From an uncultured Eubacteriales bacterium (GTDB lineage Bacteria; Bacillota; Clostridia; Oscillospirales; Oscillospiraceae), in contig URGL01000079.1 of the NCBI GenBank assembly GCA_900547405.1, positions 1 to 7,984 on the forward strand: a stretch of DNA of 7,984 nucleotides, given 5' to 3'. Below the pieces are notes generated by a model. It was given only the letters and a program-made list of their open reading frames with translations, was not told where the DNA came from and searched no databases. Within the stretch, counting starts at the first letter, position 1. Every line of letters starts with the position of its first letter. The position numbers were made by a program, and so were the translations under genes. Shown piece after piece: positions 5,442 to 7,984 of this stretch.

Positions 5442-6197
5442 GGGCCTATTATACTCCCCCTCCCAGCCACGGTCAAGAACATTGGGAGAGAACCCGGTAT
5501 GCTTTTTGAACACCCGGTTAAAATACTTATAGTCGGAGAATCCCACCATTTCCGCAATCTCCAGCAGCTTGTACTTTCCCTCATTTTGCAGCTCCATTGC
5601 CCGACGGATGCGGTAGCGGTTCAAAAAGCTATGGAAGGTGTCCCCCATTTCTTCTTTGAACTTGGCATTCAGGTGGGTGCAGGAGATATTCAGCTCCTGG
5701 CTCAGGTCTGTCAGGGAGATGGGCTCGGCATAGTGCTCCCGGATATAGGTCAGCATAATGGCTACATATTTGTTCTTCGCCGCGGAAGGCTCTGCCTCCG
5801 GCAGCGTTTCCGGAACCGGCGCTTGAGGTGCCTGCTCCTGGCCGATGCGCAGCAGGCAGCTTTTCAGTTCCCCAATGTCCACAGGCTTCAGAAGATACTC
5901 CACCACCCCCAGATGAATGGCCTCACGGGCATAAGCAAACTCACTGTAGCCGGAAAGAATCACGGCGGAGAATCGGCACTCCTGCCGCCCCAGGCGAAGC
6001 ATTTCCAGGCCGTCCATATCCGGCATCCGGATGTCGGTGATCACAATATCCGGATGAAGGGCCCGGATCTTTTCCAGCCCCTCCTCTCCGGTAGCGGCCT
6101 CACCGGCAATGGCGCAGTTCACCTGTGACCAATCGACCTTATAGAGAAGTCCGCGGCGGATCAGATTTTCATCCTCCACCAGTAGAACCTTGCGCAT
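5406..6197 (-). CDS. Two-component response regulator, AraC-type output (YesN-like)
   Basis: This is a cytoplasmic transcription factor phosphorylated by the neighbouring kinase. Of 263 residues, about 1-118 form a receiver domain: acidic pair Glu8/Asp9, phospho-acceptor Asp55 in VITDIRMPDMDG, Ser82 in ILSGYSEF and Lys104 in LLKPVD. A Pro/Ala-rich linker (about 122-140) leads to an AraC/XylS domain with two HTH units (about 160-182 and 210-235, ending VFKKHTGFSPN). The start is the ATG at 6197, one base after the kinase stop, with GGAGG 6 bases upstream. Relatives usually end shortly after the FSPN segment. Here about 17-20 extra residues (through NGPLPGEAEKP) follow, the last 10 or so and the stop codon read from repeat B, so the tail looks acquired. 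Confidence 0.93.
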   Translation of the reverse strand: MRKVLLVEDENLIRRGLLYKVDWSQVNCAIAGEAATGEEGLEKIRALHPDIVITDIRMPDMDGLEMLRLGRQECRFSAVILSGYSEFAYAREAIHLGVVEYLLKPVDIGELKSCLLRIGQEQAPQAPVPETLPEAEPSAAKNKYVAIMLTYIREHYAEPISLTDLSQELNISCTHLNAKFKEEMGDTFHSFLNRYRIRRAMELQNEGKYKLLEIAEMVGFSDYKYFNRVFKKHTGFSPNVLDRGWEGEYNRPNGPLPGEAEKP

Positions 6198-6198
6198 G

Positions 6199-7869
6199 CT
6201 ATTCCTCCATTTCATAAGGGATCTTCAATGTGACCGCCGTCCCTCTTTCAGGACAGCTGTGAATTTCCAGTCCATAAGCCGGACCATAGGTCAGACGGAC
6301 CACCTTCTGGACATTGTAAAGTCCCACGTGCTCCGCCAGCACCTCCTCCGGCTCCCGGTCCAGGCACTTCATCACCGCCTCCAGCCGCTCCGGCTCCATG
6401 CCCCGGCCGTCATCCTCTACGGTAAAACGCAGATCGTCCCCACATTCTTCCGCCCGGATGGAGATATTCAGGATCTTCCCCGCCTGGTAGCCGTGCTTAA
6501 TGCTGTTTTCGATCACGGGCTGCAATAGGAGCTTCGGAACCCGACAGTCCAGCAGCTCCTCGGGAATGTGGAATTCGTAGTGAAGGCAGTTGTTATATCG
6601 GGCCTTTTGCAGCAGAAGATAGTCGTTGACATACTCCACATCGGTTTCCAGAGGCACCTTGGTATCCCCATAGTGGATGCAGTAGCGCATCAGGGAGGCG
6701 AAGGACCGAAGCATCCGGGAAGCTTCCTTGGGGTCCTGCTCCATCTGAAAACGGATGGTTTCCATGACGTTGAAAACAAAGTGAGGATTGAACTGAGACT
6801 CCAGGTGCTTGATCTCCATCCGTCTGCGCAGGTCGATGAGCTCGTTATTGTCTCTGATCAGCTTCCGAAAATGGGTATAGAGCTCCTGGGTTTCCTCGGA
6901 GCACTGCTCCGGCAGCTCCAGGGGACCCTGCGCCTGCTCCAGCTGCTCTACAGCAGTCTTCAGCTCACTGAGCTCCAGAGCATTCTGCTCGGAAAAGGCC
7001 CTGGTCATAGACCGGATAATGAACCACAGCACCGCCAGAAGCCCGGCAAACACCGCCAAGCCGTAGCCAAGCATTTGCAAGTGGATATCCAGGCAGGTAA
7101 GCGTATGCAGGCGCAGCCTCTGAGGCTCCACCGTCACCCCGCTGACATAGTAGCGGCTTCCCTCTATGTCCGCTACCCCGATTTTGGAAGGATCCAGGGT
7201 GAATTTTCCACTAGGCAGCTTGTCCTGGGGGTCCTCCGGCAGCTTCAGGGTGGTATAAATCACGTTGTCATAGCTATCCGTCAGCAGAAACTCCATACCG
7301 GAGAAGTTCTCCCGAAAGCTCTGCTGCCGCAGATTGAACATCAGGTATCCTCCCTCCTCCAGACGGAGGCAAAGAGAATAGGCGCAGTCCTGGTCGCTGT
7401 TCACCGGAGCCGTGAAGACACTGCCCAGCACCTGTCCCTTCTCTGCCCGGGACAGGACCCGGCCCAGAAACGCGGACTCCTCCATGATCTTCTGGTTGCT
7501 GAGGCTAAAATTGGAGCAGACGATTTTAGCCTCAGGGCTCAACAGCAGGAAGTAGGACCGCAGCGTCTGGCGGTTGGCAAAGTCGTAGAGAAGACGATTG
7601 GCATCGGTCCTGCTTTCCTGTCTGCCGCCAGCCGCGGCCAGAAGCTCCGGCTGCTTTGCCAGCATCTCCATGCCGCCGGTATAGCTTTCCAATTGCGCGG
7701 ACAAAAACGTCTCTGCCTCCCGGCTTCCCTGGCGGCACCCCCGGACGACCACGGTGTAGGCATTCAGCAGGAAGCCTCCCAGATACAGCGCCACGATCAC
7801 CGCCACGATCAATGCGGCATAGCCCAAAAAGGACCGCTGCAGCCGGTCCTGGAATTTCACACGCGCCAT
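6199..7869 (-). CDS. Sensor histidine kinase (YesM-like)
   Basis: This is a membrane sensor kinase that should autophosphorylate and pass phosphate to the response regulator encoded one base downstream. Of 556 residues, there is a transmembrane helix at about 14-37, an extracytoplasmic sensing region (about 38-265) with a Cache-like look but no recognisable ligand motif, a second helix at about 266-286, then a Glu/Gln-rich probably coiled linker (290-355). The His_kinase domain has ESQFNPHFVFNVMETI with phospho-acceptor His363. The HATPase domain has N-box LLQPVIENSIKHG (448-460), VEDDGRGM (484-491) and HVGLYNVQ (514-521). The start is the ATG at 7869, with GGAGG 7 bases upstream. The open frame continues to 7962, but that part lies in the repeat and promoter region. 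In known YesMN pairs the targets are often nearby sugar transport genes; none is seen here. Confidence 0.94.
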   Translation of the reverse strand: MARVKFQDRLQRSFLGYAALIVAVIVALYLGGFLLNAYTVVVRGCRQGSREAETFLSAQLESYTGGMEMLAKQPELLAAAGGRQESRTDANRLLYDFANRQTLRSYFLLLSPEAKIVCSNFSLSNQKIMEESAFLGRVLSRAEKGQVLGSVFTAPVNSDQDCAYSLCLRLEEGGYLMFNLRQQSFRENFSGMEFLLTDSYDNVIYTTLKLPEDPQDKLPSGKFTLDPSKIGVADIEGSRYYVSGVTVEPQRLRLHTLTCLDIHLQMLGYGLAVFAGLLAVLWFIIRSMTRAFSEQNALELSELKTAVEQLEQAQGPLELPEQCSEETQELYTHFRKLIRDNNELIDLRRRMEIKHLESQFNPHFVFNVMETIRFQMEQDPKEASRMLRSFASLMRYCIHYGDTKVPLETDVEYVNDYLLLQKARYNNCLHYEFHIPEELLDCRVPKLLLQPVIENSIKHGYQAGKILNISIRAEECGDDLRFTVEDDGRGMEPERLEAVMKCLDREPEEVLAEHVGLYNVQKVVRLTYGPAYGLEIHSCPERGTAVTLKIPYEMEE

Positions 7870-7897
7870 GGCTTTTCCTCCGGATCCATTTTCTTTT

Positions 7898-7926
7898 AGT
7901 TTACCACAGTTTTGCTGGTTCGTACA
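7898..7926 (-). promoter_or_regulatory. Possible promoter of the kinase/regulator operon
   Basis: On the minus strand TGGTAAACT gives an extended -10 (TAAACT at 7903-7898). The -35 position 17 bases upstream, TGTACG (7926-7921), is poor. The start would be near 7891, about 20 bases before the kinase ATG. It lies between repeat C and the gene, so transcription could also enter through the repeat. Confidence 0.4.
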
Positions 7927-7930
7927 GGCC

Positions 7931-7984
7931 AAAAGCCCTCTCCTGCTTGGAGAGGGTGGCACGGCGAAGCCGTGACGGGTGTGG
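7931..7984 (-). repeat. Two-hairpin intergenic repeat, copy C (cut by window edge)
   Basis: This is the same unit as copy A, in inverted orientation. On the plus strand it shows CCCTCTCC/GGAGAGGG (7936-7943 and 7949-7956, loop TGCTT), TGG, then CACGGC/GCCGTG (7960-7965 and 7969-7974, loop GAA), then ACGGGTGTGG up to the window end. On the minus strand the CCCTCTCC hairpin is followed by CTTTTGG, so it may act as a weak terminator ahead of the kinase operon. The remainder lies beyond the window. Confidence 0.8.

Noticed and set aside
4566..6128. A 520-codon open frame on the plus strand
   Set aside because: It runs antisense across the RNA methyltransferase, repeat B and the response regulator, crosses gene boundaries, and its translation has no recognisable domain. 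It is a by-product of GC-rich codon use on the other strand.
6568..7899. A 443-codon open frame on the plus strand
   Set aside because: It is wholly antisense to the histidine kinase, whose motifs are complete. Its composition (rich in His, Gln, Leu) is typical of a shadow frame.
7870..7962. 31-codon upstream extension of the histidine kinase
   Set aside because: It is encoded by repeat C and the likely promoter; the ATG at 7869 has a good GGAGG site and is followed directly by the first membrane helix.
1..7984. CRISPR array, tRNA, rRNA, transposase or phage genes
   Set aside because: I saw no spaced direct repeats, tRNA-like cloverleaf, rRNA segments or recombinase motifs.

Overview
The window looks like chromosomal DNA from an anaerobic, fairly GC-rich Firmicute, most likely a gut Oscillospirales/Ruminococcaceae-type clostridium. 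The grounds are strong AGGAGG-type ribosome binding sites, TTGACA/TATAAT-like promoters, a YesM/YesN-type two-component pair, a short clostridial DtxR-family regulator, and short GC-rich two-hairpin repeats between genes. I cannot name a genus. Nine protein genes are supported. Eight are on the minus strand and one very small gene is on the plus strand. I see no rRNA, tRNA, CRISPR array, transposase or phage gene. No gene-free stretch exceeds about 200 bases.

Reading along the minus strand (right to left), the order is: (1) a two-hairpin repeat at the right edge (7931-7984), then a sensor histidine kinase (7869-6199) and its AraC-type response regulator (6197-5406), one base apart. (2) A composite inverted repeat (5324-5441) that forms the last codons and stop of the response regulator. 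(3) A tight three-gene unit: a TrmH/SpoU RNA 2'-O-methyltransferase (5306-4500), a compact amidohydrolase (4494-3646) and a YgjP/DUF45 zinc metallopeptidase (3646-3065). (4) A 62-codon membrane protein on the plus strand (2880-3068), whose stop codon overlaps the peptidase stop in one TTAA. (5) Divergent from it, a short DtxR-family metalloregulator (2686-2321) and a Cys-rich winged-helix-like protein (2311-1937). (6) The methionine importer genes metN (1767-757, TTG start) and metI (764-54), behind a strong promoter and a terminator-like leader hairpin. (7) Another copy of the two-hairpin repeat directly after metI (1-50).

Functionally, metN and metI supply the ATPase and permease of a methionine ABC importer; the substrate-binding protein MetQ is not in the window. 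The DtxR-family regulator carries the Met/Cys/Glu/His metal-site residues of iron-type DtxR rather than those of manganese-type MntR. Its partner starts with a ferredoxin-like cysteine spacing, so an iron-linked role for the pair is reasonable but unproven. The kinase/regulator pair has no transporter or carbohydrate gene beside it here, so its stimulus and targets are unknown.

The parts most worth a second look are the repeat family, the metal-regulator locus with its two matching divergent promoters, and the short metN leader. I found no convincing new defence or mobile system.
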